A stretch of 64,000 nt of DNA. Source: G965267335 sp965267335 (GTDB taxonomy: Bacteria; Bacteroidota; Bacteroidia; Cytophagales; JAAEPT01). Below the pieces are notes generated by a model, which searched no databases, was not told the origin of the DNA, and saw only the letters and a program-made list of their open reading frames with translations. Location: contig OZ253953.1 in NCBI GenBank assembly GCA_965267335.1, positions 4,092,001-4,156,000 on the forward strand, read 5' to 3'. Position numbers and translations under genes: made by a program. Positions 17,913 through 27,104 of this stretch are shown here, one piece after another; the first letter of the stretch is position 1, and each line of letters begins with the position of its first letter.

Positions 17913-19340
17913 TTATTCTATCGTGCTAATCTTTAACATATTGGTACGACCCTTTTTCCACAAAGGCATACTTGCCGTATTTATGACTATATCTCCTTTT
18001 TGCACAAGCCCTTTAGCAAGAAGTTCATTCTTAACATCCTGAATCGTATCATCAGTAGTCTCCTGCTTATTATAAAGGAAAGCCGTCACTCCCCACACTA
18101 AGCTAAGTCGCGTTACCAATGCCTTATTACTGGTAAACACATAAATTCCCGCCTTAGGTCTTCTTTTCGCTATTTGTAATGCGGTGTATCCCGATTCTGT
18201 CATTCCAATTATAGCTTTGGCATCTGTTGCTTCCGCTAATCGACAGGCAGAATAAACAAGACTGTCATTAATAACTGTATCGGAATTTTTATCAATCGAG
18301 CTAAAGTTGTGATAGATATCTCCGTGCTCTTCAACATTTTTAATGATCCGAGTCATTGCTGTAACAGCTTCAACAGGATAATCACCGGCTGCTGACTCAC
18401 CACTTAACATGACCACATCCGCTCCATCCAGAATTGCATTAGCCACATCATTTGTCTCAGCCCTGGTTGGACGAGGATTCGTGATCATACTCTCCATCAT
18501 CTGAGTAGCAATAATTACCGGCTTGGCTGCAGCATTACACTTTTCAACCAATTCCTTTTGAATCAAAGGCACCTTTTCCATTTCCACTTCTACCCCAAGG
18601 TCTCCTCTAGCTACCATTAAAGCATCTGTCGCTTCAATGATGGCATCCATGTTTTCAATTGCCTCTGGCTTTTCAATTTTAGATATCACCTTGATATCTT
18701 TTCCAGCAGCCTTTATTCTACTTTTTAGATCTATAATATCCTCAGCTGACCGTACAAATGAAAGTGCAATCCAATCGACTTCCTGTTCAATACCAAAAGC
18801 TAAATCCCTAATATCCTTTTCCGTGAGAGAAGGTTCTGAAATTTTTGTATTGGGTAGATTAATCCCTTTTCTGGATTTGAGTTTTCCACCGAACACTACT
18901 TCTGCAGTCACTTCTTTACTATCCGTGCCTAATACTTTTAATTCAAGGTTACCATCATCTATGAGTATGGTATCACCCTGTTGTACATCCTGGGCGATTG
19001 TTTTATAAGTAGTACTAATTTTTTCAGCGGTGCCTACAAAGTCATCTGCCACAATTTTAATTTGATTGCCCGGATGAATATCAACACCGTCATTTTCCAT
19101 TTGGTTGGTACGTATCTTAGGACCTTGTAAGTCCTGCAGCAAACAAATATTTGTTCCGTGCTCATCATTTAACTCACGTACCCAGTTTATGACTTTAATA
19201 TGATCATCATGATCACCATGGGAAAAATTCAGTCTGAATATATTTGCGCCAGCCTGATGTAATTTCCATATCATTTCTTTGGACCTACTGGCCGGTCCGA
19301 TCGTAGCAATAATCTTAGTTCTCTTTTGTACAGTTACCAT
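17913..19340 (-). CDS. pyk: Pyruvate kinase
   Basis: Converts phosphoenolpyruvate and ADP to pyruvate and ATP, the last step of glycolysis, in the cytoplasm. The 475 residues match the usual bacterial length. The (beta/alpha)8 barrel shows RLNFSHG near residue 36, LQDLQGPKIR near 68, catalytic Lys221 with metal ligand Glu223 (ISKIEKPE), Asp247 (ARGDLG), and the MMESM and PTRAET motifs near 282-295. The C-terminal regulatory domain is present. No extra PEP-utiliser domain is fused. It follows the IPExxxVDY gene by 8 bp on the same strand, an arrangement common in Bacteroidota, and probably shares its transcript. A hairpin terminator follows. Confidence 0.97.
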   Translation of the reverse strand: MVTVQKRTKIIATIGPASRSKEMIWKLHQAGANIFRLNFSHGDHDDHIKVINWVRELNDEHGTNICLLQDLQGPKIRTNQMENDGVDIHPGNQIKIVADDFVGTAEKISTTYKTIAQDVQQGDTILIDDGNLELKVLGTDSKEVTAEVVFGGKLKSRKGINLPNTKISEPSLTEKDIRDLAFGIEQEVDWIALSFVRSAEDIIDLKSRIKAAGKDIKVISKIEKPEAIENMDAIIEATDALMVARGDLGVEVEMEKVPLIQKELVEKCNAAAKPVIIATQMMESMITNPRPTRAETNDVANAILDGADVVMLSGESAAGDYPVEAVTAMTRIIKNVEEHGDIYHNFSSIDKNSDTVINDSLVYSACRLAEATDAKAIIGMTESGYTALQIAKRRPKAGIYVFTSNKALVTRLSLVWGVTAFLYNKQETTDDTIQDVKNELLAKGLVQKGDIVINTASMPLWKKGRTNMLKISTIE

Positions 19341-19348
19341 GGTATCAA

Positions 19349-19777
19349 CTAGAATAATAAGTTTTCTTTGGATTTGAGGTTGCTTACTTCAACTTTCGTT
19401 ACATACTGCACCTCATTCAGCGACTGAAGTGCTTCTCGAAAGGTAGCATCATCAAAATCTTCTATCTCACCCTCTAATTGGATGAAATAGTCGTAATCTT
19501 TGAGTTCCGAAAGTAAGTATGGTTTCTGAATATTGCTAAACTCGTATGGTTTATTTTTCAACAATCTGACGTATGAGTACTCAGTTTCGTAGATAAAATT
19601 AGATATATACATTCGACCACCTTTTTGAAAATCATACTGTATATCATCTTGCTTAACCAGCTTGAGCCCCATGAATTTATTTATAGACCAGGCTAATTTA
19701 TGCTCCTTAACCTGCGTTATAACACCAAAGAGGCTAAACTCATATTCGTACTCAACTAATAATCGAGTTGATTTCAT
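19349..19777 (-). CDS. IPExxxVDY family protein, divergent
   Basis: A 142-residue protein of unknown function. Its place (directly before pyk, divergent from acpP-fabF-rnc) and its C-terminus (LKSKENLLF; relatives end LKSKDNLIF) identify it as the Bacteroidota-specific IPExxxVDY family. The naming motif is degenerate: where relatives have IPE...VDYF, this one has LSELKDYDYF near residues 88-97. No signal peptide or membrane segment is seen, so it is probably cytoplasmic. The conserved neighbourhood suggests a link to lipid synthesis or RNase III, or to glycolysis. The assignment rests on recall of the family, not on a search. Confidence 0.75.
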   Translation of the reverse strand: MKSTRLLVEYEYEFSLFGVITQVKEHKLAWSINKFMGLKLVKQDDIQYDFQKGGRMYISNFIYETEYSYVRLLKNKPYEFSNIQKPYLLSELKDYDYFIQLEGEIEDFDDATFREALQSLNEVQYVTKVEVSNLKSKENLLF

Positions 19778-19947
19778 ATCAGAATAAACTTAATAAATAT
19801 TATTGGTCAGAAGAATCAAATAGCAGATACTACCATAATTGAAAATATACGCACTGCAAGGTGCAAGTAGGGCAAAAACATTTATTTCCTGCTAATAATG
19901 AGGATTTTGAGTGACTTTGACCCGTGGAAATTAACTTAAAAAAATTG

Positions 19948-19978
19948 TTTGACATTAATGGTTTTATCTATTTCTTTG
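19948..19978 (+). promoter_or_regulatory. Candidate acpP promoter
   Basis: TTTG at 19948-19951 (inside TTTGACATT) and TATTTCTTTG at 19969-19978 resemble the Bacteroidota -33 and -7 boxes. The -7 box has two extra bases between TA and TTTG. It lies about 30 bp before the acpP start and would drive acpP-fabF-rnc. Confidence 0.4.
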
Positions 19979-20008
19979 CACACGAATTTTAACTAAACCA
20001 TTAGAAAA

Positions 20009-20248
20009 ATGTCTGAAATTGCAGAGAAAGTAAAGAGCATTATCATTGATAAGTTAGGTGTTGAAGAATCAGAAGTTGCACCTGAAGCGAGCTTTACAAA
20101 CGACCTTGGCGCAGACTCACTTGACACAGTGGAGTTGATTATGGAATTCGAAAAGGAATTTAACATTTCTATTCCAGATGAGCAGGCTGAGAATATCGGT
20201 ACTGTTGGAGAAGCCATCTCTTATCTTGAGCAGAACGTAAAAGAATAA
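20009..20248 (+). CDS. acpP: Acyl carrier protein
   Basis: A 79-residue acidic helical protein that carries growing fatty acyl chains on a 4'-phosphopantetheine arm attached to Ser37 in the GADSLDTVEL motif. Length and the full motif match bacterial AcpP. It is first in an acpP-fabF-rnc cluster, with 48 bp to fabF. The start ATG is preceded by an A-rich stretch and no Shine-Dalgarno site, which is normal for this phylum. Confidence 0.97.
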   Translation: MSEIAEKVKSIIIDKLGVEESEVAPEASFTNDLGADSLDTVELIMEFEKEFNISIPDEQAENIGTVGEAISYLEQNVKE

Positions 20249-20296
20249 TCTTTAACAAAGTTTTTAATAGTAGGATATCCTAATTCAGAATTCGGT

Positions 20297-21544
20297 ATGG
20301 AGTTGAAAAGAGTTGTTGTAACCGGTCTTGGAGCTGTTACCCCGCTTGGTAATAGTGTATCGGAGTATTTTAATGGGCTAAAGAGTGGCACTAGTGGTGC
20401 AGCTAGAATTACTCATTTCGATCCTACTCATTTTAAAACACAGTTCGCATGTGAAGTCAAAGACTTCTCTCCTGAGGAAAGAGGAATTGACCGAAAAGAT
20501 GCGAGAAAAATGGATCCATTTGTTCAGTACGGCATGGTTGCCGCTTCTGAAGCGGTGGAAGATTCCGGTATCCTTGATAACTTCAACCCTGATAGGGTGG
20601 GAGTTATCTGGGGATCCGGTATTGGTGGTATCTATACCTTCCAACAAGAAATCGAAGGTTTCGTTGCTAACGAAAAAGTCCCTCGATTTAATCCTTTCTT
20701 TATTCCTAAAATGATCATAGATATTAGTGCTGGCCACATATCTATGAAATACAACTTCAGAGGACCAAACTTCTCAACAGTTTCCGCATGCGCTTCTTCT
20801 ACTAATGCATTAATTGATGCATTCAACTACATTAGACTAGGAAAAGCTGATGCTATTGTTTCAGGAGGATCCGAAGCTGCTGTTACTGAAGCAAGTATTG
20901 GTGGATTTAACGCTCTGAAAGCATTATCTGAAAGAAATGACTCTCCGGAAACAGCTTCCCGACCTTTTGATAAAGACCGTAACGGTTTTGTTATGGGAGA
21001 AGGTGGAGCAGGCTTGATACTCGAAGAATACGAGCACGCAAAAGCGCGCGGAGCCAAAATATATGCCGAAGTCATAGGTGGAGGAGTATCTGCTGATGCT
21101 CACCATATGACCGCACCGCACCCGGAAGGACTTGGTGCAAAGAATGTAATGCTTAATGCCCTAAGTGACGCTGAAATAAACCCGGAAGATGTAGATTATA
21201 TCAATGTACACGGTACTTCTACACCTCTCGGAGATATTAGCGAGGTAATGGCAATACAGGATGTTTTTGGTGAACATGCATATAATCTGAACATAAGCTC
21301 CACAAAATCAATGACAGGGCACTTGCTTGGTGCTGCTGGGGCTATTGAAAGTTTAGCATGTATTTTTGCACTACAGAATGGAATTATTCCTCCTACTATC
21401 AACCACTTTACGGATGATGATCAATTCGACCCAAAACTGAATTTTACTTTCAACACCGCACAGGAAAGAGAAGTAAAAATTGCCCTGAGCAATACTTTTG
21501 GATTCGGAGGTCACAATGCTTCCGTAATTTTCAAAAAGTTTTAG
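20297..21544 (+). CDS. fabF: Beta-ketoacyl-ACP synthase II
   Basis: Condenses malonyl-ACP with acyl-ACP in fatty-acid elongation, in the cytoplasm. The 415 residues are the usual length. The catalytic triad of the thiolase fold is intact: Cys165 (VSACASSTN), His305 (NVHGTSTPLGD) and His342 (TGHLLGAAG), with Lys337 in TKSMTGH. The C-terminal SNTFGFGGHN motif is present. It lies between acpP and rnc. Its TAG stop is one base before the rnc start, so translation of the two is probably coupled. Confidence 0.97.
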   Translation: MELKRVVVTGLGAVTPLGNSVSEYFNGLKSGTSGAARITHFDPTHFKTQFACEVKDFSPEERGIDRKDARKMDPFVQYGMVAASEAVEDSGILDNFNPDRVGVIWGSGIGGIYTFQQEIEGFVANEKVPRFNPFFIPKMIIDISAGHISMKYNFRGPNFSTVSACASSTNALIDAFNYIRLGKADAIVSGGSEAAVTEASIGGFNALKALSERNDSPETASRPFDKDRNGFVMGEGGAGLILEEYEHAKARGAKIYAEVIGGGVSADAHHMTAPHPEGLGAKNVMLNALSDAEINPEDVDYINVHGTSTPLGDISEVMAIQDVFGEHAYNLNISSTKSMTGHLLGAAGAIESLACIFALQNGIIPPTINHFTDDDQFDPKLNFTFNTAQEREVKIALSNTFGFGGHNASVIFKKF

Positions 21545-21545
21545 T

Positions 21546-22262
21546 TTGTTTGCGTTTCTAAAAAGAAGTCAACACAAGAACAAAAAACAAAAAGAACTTT
21601 ACACTGCCGTAAAGCATATAACAGGCTTTAACCCCAGGCAAATCAACCTTTACGAACAGGCCTTGAAACACTCTTCTGTAACGAAGTCACAGATAGATAA
21701 CAATGAGCGCCTTGAGTATCTTGGAGATGCAATTATCGGATCTGTTGTAGCCGAATATTTATTCAAAAAATTTCCATACAAAACCGAGGGCTTTCTCACC
21801 GAAACCCGATCGCGAATGGTCAACCGCGAAACACTGAATGAAATTGCACGAAAGATTGGTCTAGACGAACTTGTAGAATACAGTATCAATCGAAACTTAC
21901 CTAATAGTCACAAATCAGTTTATGGTAATGCCCTGGAAGCTTTTGTTGGGGCGGTATACCTGGATAAAGGGTACTATACCACGCAAAAATTCATTACTCA
22001 AAAGCTTTTCGGTCCGCATATTGACATTGACACAATTCTCAATACAATCAAAAATTACAAAAGTGCATTGATTGAGTGGGCTCAAAAAGAAGGTAAGGAT
22101 ATTCGTTTCGAAATTGTATCAGAAAAAGGCAGCAATCACCATAAGGAATTTACCGCCCAGGTGTATATCGAAAATGAACCTCTTCAAACCGGTAAAGGCC
22201 TAAGTAAAAAGAAAGCGGAACAGGCTGCAGCTGAAAAGACCTACGAAAGTCTTGACATCTAA
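21546..22262 (+). CDS. rnc: Ribonuclease III
   Basis: Cuts double-stranded RNA in rRNA processing and mRNA turnover. The 238 residues hold an endonuclease domain with the signature NNERLEYLGDA (Asp61) and the second catalytic Glu131 in GNALEAFVGAVYLD, then a dsRNA-binding domain from about residue 175 to 235 that ends in KGLSKKKAEQAAAEK. The start is TTG, one base after the fabF stop. No ATG in the frame lies before the conserved domain, so the TTG start is well supported. Confidence 0.95.
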   Translation: MFAFLKRSQHKNKKQKELYTAVKHITGFNPRQINLYEQALKHSSVTKSQIDNNERLEYLGDAIIGSVVAEYLFKKFPYKTEGFLTETRSRMVNRETLNEIARKIGLDELVEYSINRNLPNSHKSVYGNALEAFVGAVYLDKGYYTTQKFITQKLFGPHIDIDTILNTIKNYKSALIEWAQKEGKDIRFEIVSEKGSNHHKEFTAQVYIENEPLQTGKGLSKKKAEQAAAEKTYESLDI

Positions 22263-22300
22263 CTCTCATTTAATAACAAGCATTATATTTTTTTTCTGCC

Positions 22301-22308
22301 TAGATTCG
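22301..22308 (+). promoter_or_regulatory. Candidate -7 box before nadE
   Basis: TAGATTCG matches TAnnTTTG with one change and ends 10 bp before the nadE ATG, which would make a nearly leaderless mRNA. No clear -33 TTG is seen at the right distance. Confidence 0.3.
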
Positions 22309-22317
22309 TGTCGATAA

Positions 22318-24141
22318 ATGATTGCGATTTCTAAAATAGCCGGAGCCACACTTAATCAAATCCCCTTTGACTGGAGCAATAACGTCAGCAATATTAAAGA
22401 AGCTATTATTGCTGCAAAAGAAAAAGGAATAGAACTATTGTGTATGCCGGAACTCAGTTTAACCGGGTATGGCTGCGAGGATTTCTTTCTTTCCGATTGG
22501 CTACCAAAAAAGGCTATGGAAATTCTCATCAATGAAATCGTGCCTGCTACTGATGACATCATTGTCAATATTGGCCTTCCAGTCTTATTCCAGGACAGGC
22601 TTTATAATTGTGCTTGTCTTATCCAGGACGGAAATATTCTTGGTTTTACGGCAAAACAATTTTTAGCCAATGATGGCGTACATTATGAACACCGCTGGTT
22701 TTACCCATGGCCTTCAACAGAAATAGAAGTAATTGAAATAGAAGGCCAGCGATATCCTTTTGGTGACTACATATTCAAAATTAACGATACAAAAATTGCT
22801 TTCGAGATATGTGAAGATGCCTGGCGCCCCAATCGACCTGCTATACTTCATTACGAAAACAAGGTTGATATTATACTTAATCCTAGTGCTAGTCCCTTTG
22901 AAGTTCGAAAGTCTCAAAGAAGACAGGATTTGGTAATCAGTAGCTCTAGGGAATTTGATTGCACCTATGTCTATTGTAATCTTTTGGGTAATGAATCCGG
23001 AAAACTCATTTTTGATGGAGAGGTCCTAATCGCTGATAAAGGTAACTGGGTAGCTGGTAACCAAAGATTGTCTTTTGAAAACTTCAATATAGTCACCTCA
23101 ACATCAAATACACAGCCCAAAATCGCGGACGTCAATGATGAATTTGCTCAAGCGGTAAGTCTGGGTTTATTTGACTATCTGAGAAAAAGCAATACCAAAG
23201 CTTTTGTACTTTCCCTGAGTGGTGGTGCAGACTCTTCTACCTGTGCTGTACTTGTTTCAGAAATGGTGAAAAGAGGAACCCTGGAGCTGGGTAGAGAGGC
23301 GTTTCTCAGAAAAGCAGGGCTTCCCGATTATTCTGAAGAAGAATTGCGAAGCAAAATACTCATTTGTGCTTATCAAGGGACTGTCAATTCATCTCAATCT
23401 ACTTTTGATTCCGCCCAGGCACTCGCTGAAGAGCTGGGAGCCACATTCTACAACTGGAAGATAGATGAGGAGGTTAACAGCTACCGCAACAAAATCGAAA
23501 AAGTTCTCAAACGCGAACTCGACTGGAAAAATAATGACATTGCATTACAAAATATACAGGCAAGGGCAAGATCTCCCATCATATGGTTGCTCACAAACCT
23601 TTCCGGTGCCTTATTACTTACCACCTCAAACAGAAGTGAGGGGGATGTAGGCTACGCCACAATGGATGGAGATACAAGTGGTAGCCTTGCTCCGATTGCA
23701 GGCATAGATAAAGCATTTATCAGGGATTGGCTAAAATGGGCTGAAAAAGAATTGGGATATCTATCATTACATCATGTAAACAATCTGGCTCCTAGTGCGG
23801 AGTTAAGACCTTTGGATATGACGCAGAGTGATGAGGATGATCTCATGCCTTATGATATCCTATTGAAAATAGAACACTTTGCCATAAAAGATAAACTTCC
23901 TCCGACCGAAACATACCGCGCATTAATTAAAGAACTGGATATCGCTCCAGAGCTGGTCAAAACCTACATAAAAAAGTTTTATCGCCTATGGTCATACAAT
24001 CAATGGAAGCGGGAACGAACTGCACCATCCTTCCATCTTGACAGCTTCAATGTAGACCCTAAGTCGTGGATGAGATTTCCAATCCTCAGCGGGAGCTTTC
24101 AACGCGAACTGAAAGAACTTGATCAGCTATCTTACGACTAA
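22318..24141 (+). CDS. nadE: Glutamine-dependent NAD+ synthetase
   Basis: Last step of NAD biosynthesis: amidates deamido-NAD+ using ammonia freed from glutamine. The 607 residues hold two domains. The N-terminal nitrilase-type glutaminase has the triad Glu45 (CMPELSLTGYG), Lys113 (TAKQFLANDG) and Cys165 (FEICEDAW). The C-terminal synthetase has an ATP-pyrophosphatase P-loop, LSLSGGADSSTC, near residue 299, and the TSNRSEGDVGYATMDGD region. This is the glutamine-using form, not the short ammonia-dependent one. Its last 15 bp overlap the end of the convergent gene on the minus strand. Confidence 0.96.
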   Translation: MIAISKIAGATLNQIPFDWSNNVSNIKEAIIAAKEKGIELLCMPELSLTGYGCEDFFLSDWLPKKAMEILINEIVPATDDIIVNIGLPVLFQDRLYNCACLIQDGNILGFTAKQFLANDGVHYEHRWFYPWPSTEIEVIEIEGQRYPFGDYIFKINDTKIAFEICEDAWRPNRPAILHYENKVDIILNPSASPFEVRKSQRRQDLVISSSREFDCTYVYCNLLGNESGKLIFDGEVLIADKGNWVAGNQRLSFENFNIVTSTSNTQPKIADVNDEFAQAVSLGLFDYLRKSNTKAFVLSLSGGADSSTCAVLVSEMVKRGTLELGREAFLRKAGLPDYSEEELRSKILICAYQGTVNSSQSTFDSAQALAEELGATFYNWKIDEEVNSYRNKIEKVLKRELDWKNNDIALQNIQARARSPIIWLLTNLSGALLLTTSNRSEGDVGYATMDGDTSGSLAPIAGIDKAFIRDWLKWAEKELGYLSLHHVNNLAPSAELRPLDMTQSDEDDLMPYDILLKIEHFAIKDKLPPTETYRALIKELDIAPELVKTYIKKFYRLWSYNQWKRERTAPSFHLDSFNVDPKSWMRFPILSGSFQRELKELDQLSYD

Positions 24142-25713
24142 TTTTTCCTGATGGAGTTTCTCGTTACTTGAAGCCACTATCAAGTATACGCCAGGAGTAA
24201 GATCAACCTCCTCGTGTAAAGCAAAAATTACATCCCCTTCCTCGTGAACTACTATTTTTGAGTATAACTCCCGACCCAAGGCATCATGCAGAAGAAGTAA
24301 AGTTTCCGCACCTTCGCTATGGGATATTTTCAAATGGACTTCTCCGTTAGAGGATGGGTTAGGATAAGCATATAGATGAAAACCTGCATCACGTTTTACC
24401 GATAAAATTTCTGAATAGTAAAACGAACCATCAAAATCAACTTGTCTTAACCTATAGTAAATAGTTGAGCTAAGAATCGAATTCTCATCAGGATAAACAT
24501 AGTTATTTAATTCAGTACTATTGCCTTGCCCACTCACGGCCCCAATCAACTCCCAGGAATATCCATCCATAGAACGCAAGATTTCAAAATGGCTATTGTT
24601 TTCTTCTTCGATAGTCGACCAATTCAACTCAACAATTCCATGAAAATCCTCTGCCGAAAAGTGCAATAATTTAACAGGCATTGGACCGGATAGGCAATTT
24701 GTGACCGTACTAGCACAGCCACAACCAACTGTTGCACTTCCAGGCTTAGACCCTGAAGCAGGACCACAGTAATACAGCTCATTATCTAAGGTCATAGAGT
24801 TGTTCCAGTTACTTATAGCATTGACAGAAAAAGTAGCACACTCACCCGCTGACCCCGAGTAATTAAACCCATTCGTAACATTAATAGCCTCAACATTTCC
24901 AGTTACATTTAATGACGCCCCTTCATCAAAATTAAGCGGACCACCATTATTGAACCTAAAATTGTTCGTATTAATGGTTCCTGAATTTATTAATGATCCC
25001 GCATCTACTCTGAACTCGCCTCCTACATTTACACTAGATTCTCCACAAAGATTCCGGAATGCATTGGCTCCACCTTGCATAACCATATCATTGGATATAT
25101 TCAATTCGTTTTGGTTTTTTATTGTGGTAGGATTATTAAACATTAAGGTACCGTTGACATTCATTATAGCACCCGGACGTATATCTATGACTCCACCGTT
25201 GTTTGAAGTAATGCTTTGTGTTGTTAGAATGGAATTAGAATCTACAAATATATTAATTGGAGACCCTGGATTTAAGCCAAAATTCAAACTCAAATCTCCA
25301 CCATCCGTAACTTCAAACCTGGATTCACTATTGAAATTACCTCCATTTACATCTGCTCCTGAGCCATGTACTATAAAGGTGAAAAGATCTTCACTAACAC
25401 TGACGCTATTCAAATTCGTATTATCTCCCCAAGATTCAATTGTAAAATTATCAATACCTCCATTTATGTTGAACCCATTGAAGGTAACATTGTCGACACA
25501 AACCAGCACCTGAATATTATCATGGTTGATATTCATATTGACATTGCCGCTAGGAGTTGACGTTATACACCAAATCTCGTTATTTGTGGTAGTATTGAGA
25601 TTAGTGCCCGACAGTACTTGGTCACAACTTGTACATTGCCCATAGGCGCACATGTTGTTGTTCAAATAAAAACACACACCTGCGACAAGGAATTTTAATC
25701 CCTTGTATTGCAT
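24127..25713 (-). CDS. T9SS type A sorting-domain surface protein, unknown function
   Basis: A 528-residue exported protein. It has an N-terminal signal-like segment (MQYKGLKFLVAGVCFYLNNN), an Asn/Gly-rich body of short degenerate repeats (NVNGTL, NSGTIN, VTGNV) that looks like a small parallel beta-helix, and then a region typical of Cytophagales surface proteins (PVKLLHFSAE, ELNWSTIEEENNSHFE, YYRLRQVDFDG). It ends in a type IX sorting domain with YPNPSSNGEVHLK and a final KLVVR. By family it is exported by the type IX system and attached or released at the cell surface. Paired cysteines near the N-terminus (CTSCDQ) and CGCA may form disulfides. The start could also be a little downstream. 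Confidence 0.85.
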   Translation of the reverse strand: MQYKGLKFLVAGVCFYLNNNMCAYGQCTSCDQVLSGTNLNTTTNNEIWCITSTPSGNVNMNINHDNIQVLVCVDNVTFNGFNINGGIDNFTIESWGDNTNLNSVSVSEDLFTFIVHGSGADVNGGNFNSESRFEVTDGGDLSLNFGLNPGSPINIFVDSNSILTTQSITSNNGGVIDIRPGAIMNVNGTLMFNNPTTIKNQNELNISNDMVMQGGANAFRNLCGESSVNVGGEFRVDAGSLINSGTINTNNFRFNNGGPLNFDEGASLNVTGNVEAINVTNGFNYSGSAGECATFSVNAISNWNNSMTLDNELYYCGPASGSKPGSATVGCGCASTVTNCLSGPMPVKLLHFSAEDFHGIVELNWSTIEEENNSHFEILRSMDGYSWELIGAVSGQGNSTELNNYVYPDENSILSSTIYYRLRQVDFDGSFYYSEILSVKRDAGFHLYAYPNPSSNGEVHLKISHSEGAETLLLLHDALGRELYSKIVVHEEGDVIFALHEEVDLTPGVYLIVASSNEKLHQEKLVVR

Positions 25714-25807
25714 CTTTAGAAATTGTAAGCCTAACTTTGGTTTATCTCTGGTAATGATTCAGTTTGTGACCAAAAATCACACACCATAGCCTGGTCTGAA
25801 TCAAGAA

Positions 25808-25838
25808 CAAATATACAATCTAACACATTGATAACCAA
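25808..25838 (-). promoter_or_regulatory. Promoter of the T9SS-sorted surface protein gene
   Basis: On the minus strand TTG (25838-25836), 20 bases, then TATATTTG (25815-25808): a full match to the Bacteroidota promoter consensus with normal spacing. Predicted leader about 85-90 nt. Confidence 0.55.
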
Positions 25839-25936
25839 TTCATGCTTCATGATTCTATTCAAACATTTAAAAAAGAGCAAAAAAACTTACAGGAAATAGG
25901 AATATTACTGCGTTATGTAAATCCTTCTTAAACCCC

Positions 25937-25944
25937 TATATTTG
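25937..25944 (+). promoter_or_regulatory. Candidate -7 box before lgt
   Basis: TATATTTG is a perfect TAnnTTTG box, and the lgt ATG begins 9 bp after it, so transcription would start almost at the start codon. No good -33 TTG is visible. Confidence 0.4.
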
Positions 25945-25952
25945 CCACCCTA

Positions 25953-27050
25953 ATGAGTGCACTAGGTTACATTTTCTGGAATGCCAACCCTGAGATTTTT
26001 TCGGTGGGGCCTCTTCATATCCGCTGGTATGGGCTTTTATTTGCTTTGGGGTTCCTGATTGGCCAACAATTAATTTACCGTATTTATAAAAAGGAAGGAC
26101 GCGATCTCAAACATGTAGATCCACTGACCATTTATATGGTAATTGCAACCGTTGTCGGAGCAAGATTAGGACACTGTTTGTTTTACGATCCTTATTATTA
26201 TTTCATTGAAAATCCGTTAGAAATATTCATGATCATGAAGGGCGGACTTGCCAGTCATGGTGCTGCTTTCCTGATACTTTTCGCGGCCTGGAGGTTTCAC
26301 AAAAAATACAGAACCAATTACTTATGGGTACTGGATCGTATTGTAATCGTAATTGCGCTGGCAGGTTGCTTTATTCGGTTCGGAAATCTGATGAATTCTG
26401 AAATTATTGGAAAGCCCACCAATTCTTCATTCGGATTCGTATTCGCCCAGAATGTCACTAAGTATCCATATGTATATGAAGCTGATGGTTTGGAAAGCAT
26501 TTCTGTCGCTTCTCGTGATACTGATACTATAATAGATGGACAAAAATACATTGGCGCACGTTTAGACTTAGAATTCAAAAAATCGAAGAGCGAGATTGAT
26601 AAACTCAGCTTTTTACATGACACTTACCCTTCGCGAGTTCATGCGATCAACAGTAAACCTGACTTTATTCATGACAGATATCTCGCACCAATCCAACCAA
26701 ATGACATCAATCAATCCAGCATTAATATTTGGCTCCTACCGAGACATCCGGCACAGCTATACGAATCTCTTACCAGCTTAATTGCATTCATGATCCTCGG
26801 TCTGATCTATCTGAAAAGCAAGGGCAACGTACCTGAGGGGAGGCTATTTGGCCTGTTTTGTGTAATCGTTTTCACACTGAGGTTCCTGTATGAATTTTTG
26901 AAGGAAAACCAATCCAGTTTTGCGGCTTCATTTGACCAAGGTCCGTTGATCAATATGGGACAAATATTAAGTATCCCCCTTATTCTTATCGGGATATACG
27001 CATTGTACCGGTCTTTTAAAAAGGGCAAGGAAACCACACCCCAGGATTAG
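25953..27050 (+). CDS. lgt: Prolipoprotein diacylglyceryl transferase
   Basis: Attaches diacylglycerol from phosphatidylglycerol to the lipobox cysteine of prolipoproteins in the inner membrane. Family marks are HIRWYGLLFALGF near residue 22, the His of GGLASHGAAF, the Lgt signature RFGNLMNSEIIG near 142, and PRHPAQLYES near 264. Several hydrophobic segments are spread over 365 residues. Compared with the roughly 290-residue E. coli enzyme it carries about 80 extra residues between the signature and PRHPAQLYE, a charged periplasmic loop also seen in other Bacteroidota. It serves the many lipoproteins encoded nearby. Confidence 0.94.
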   Translation: MSALGYIFWNANPEIFSVGPLHIRWYGLLFALGFLIGQQLIYRIYKKEGRDLKHVDPLTIYMVIATVVGARLGHCLFYDPYYYFIENPLEIFMIMKGGLASHGAAFLILFAAWRFHKKYRTNYLWVLDRIVIVIALAGCFIRFGNLMNSEIIGKPTNSSFGFVFAQNVTKYPYVYEADGLESISVASRDTDTIIDGQKYIGARLDLEFKKSKSEIDKLSFLHDTYPSRVHAINSKPDFIHDRYLAPIQPNDINQSSINIWLLPRHPAQLYESLTSLIAFMILGLIYLKSKGNVPEGRLFGLFCVIVFTLRFLYEFLKENQSSFAASFDQGPLINMGQILSIPLILIGIYALYRSFKKGKETTPQD

Positions 27051-27104
27051 TAGTCTTAATAATTATTAAGTCATATTTCCTTAGATTGTGCATCAATCCC
27101 GTAA

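Noticed and set aside
18637..19008. Plus-strand open frame inside pyk
   Set aside because: Fully antisense to conserved pyruvate kinase motifs, with no independent evidence.
20378..21402. Several open frames on either strand inside fabF
   Set aside because: Shadows of a highly conserved gene; no motif or start support.
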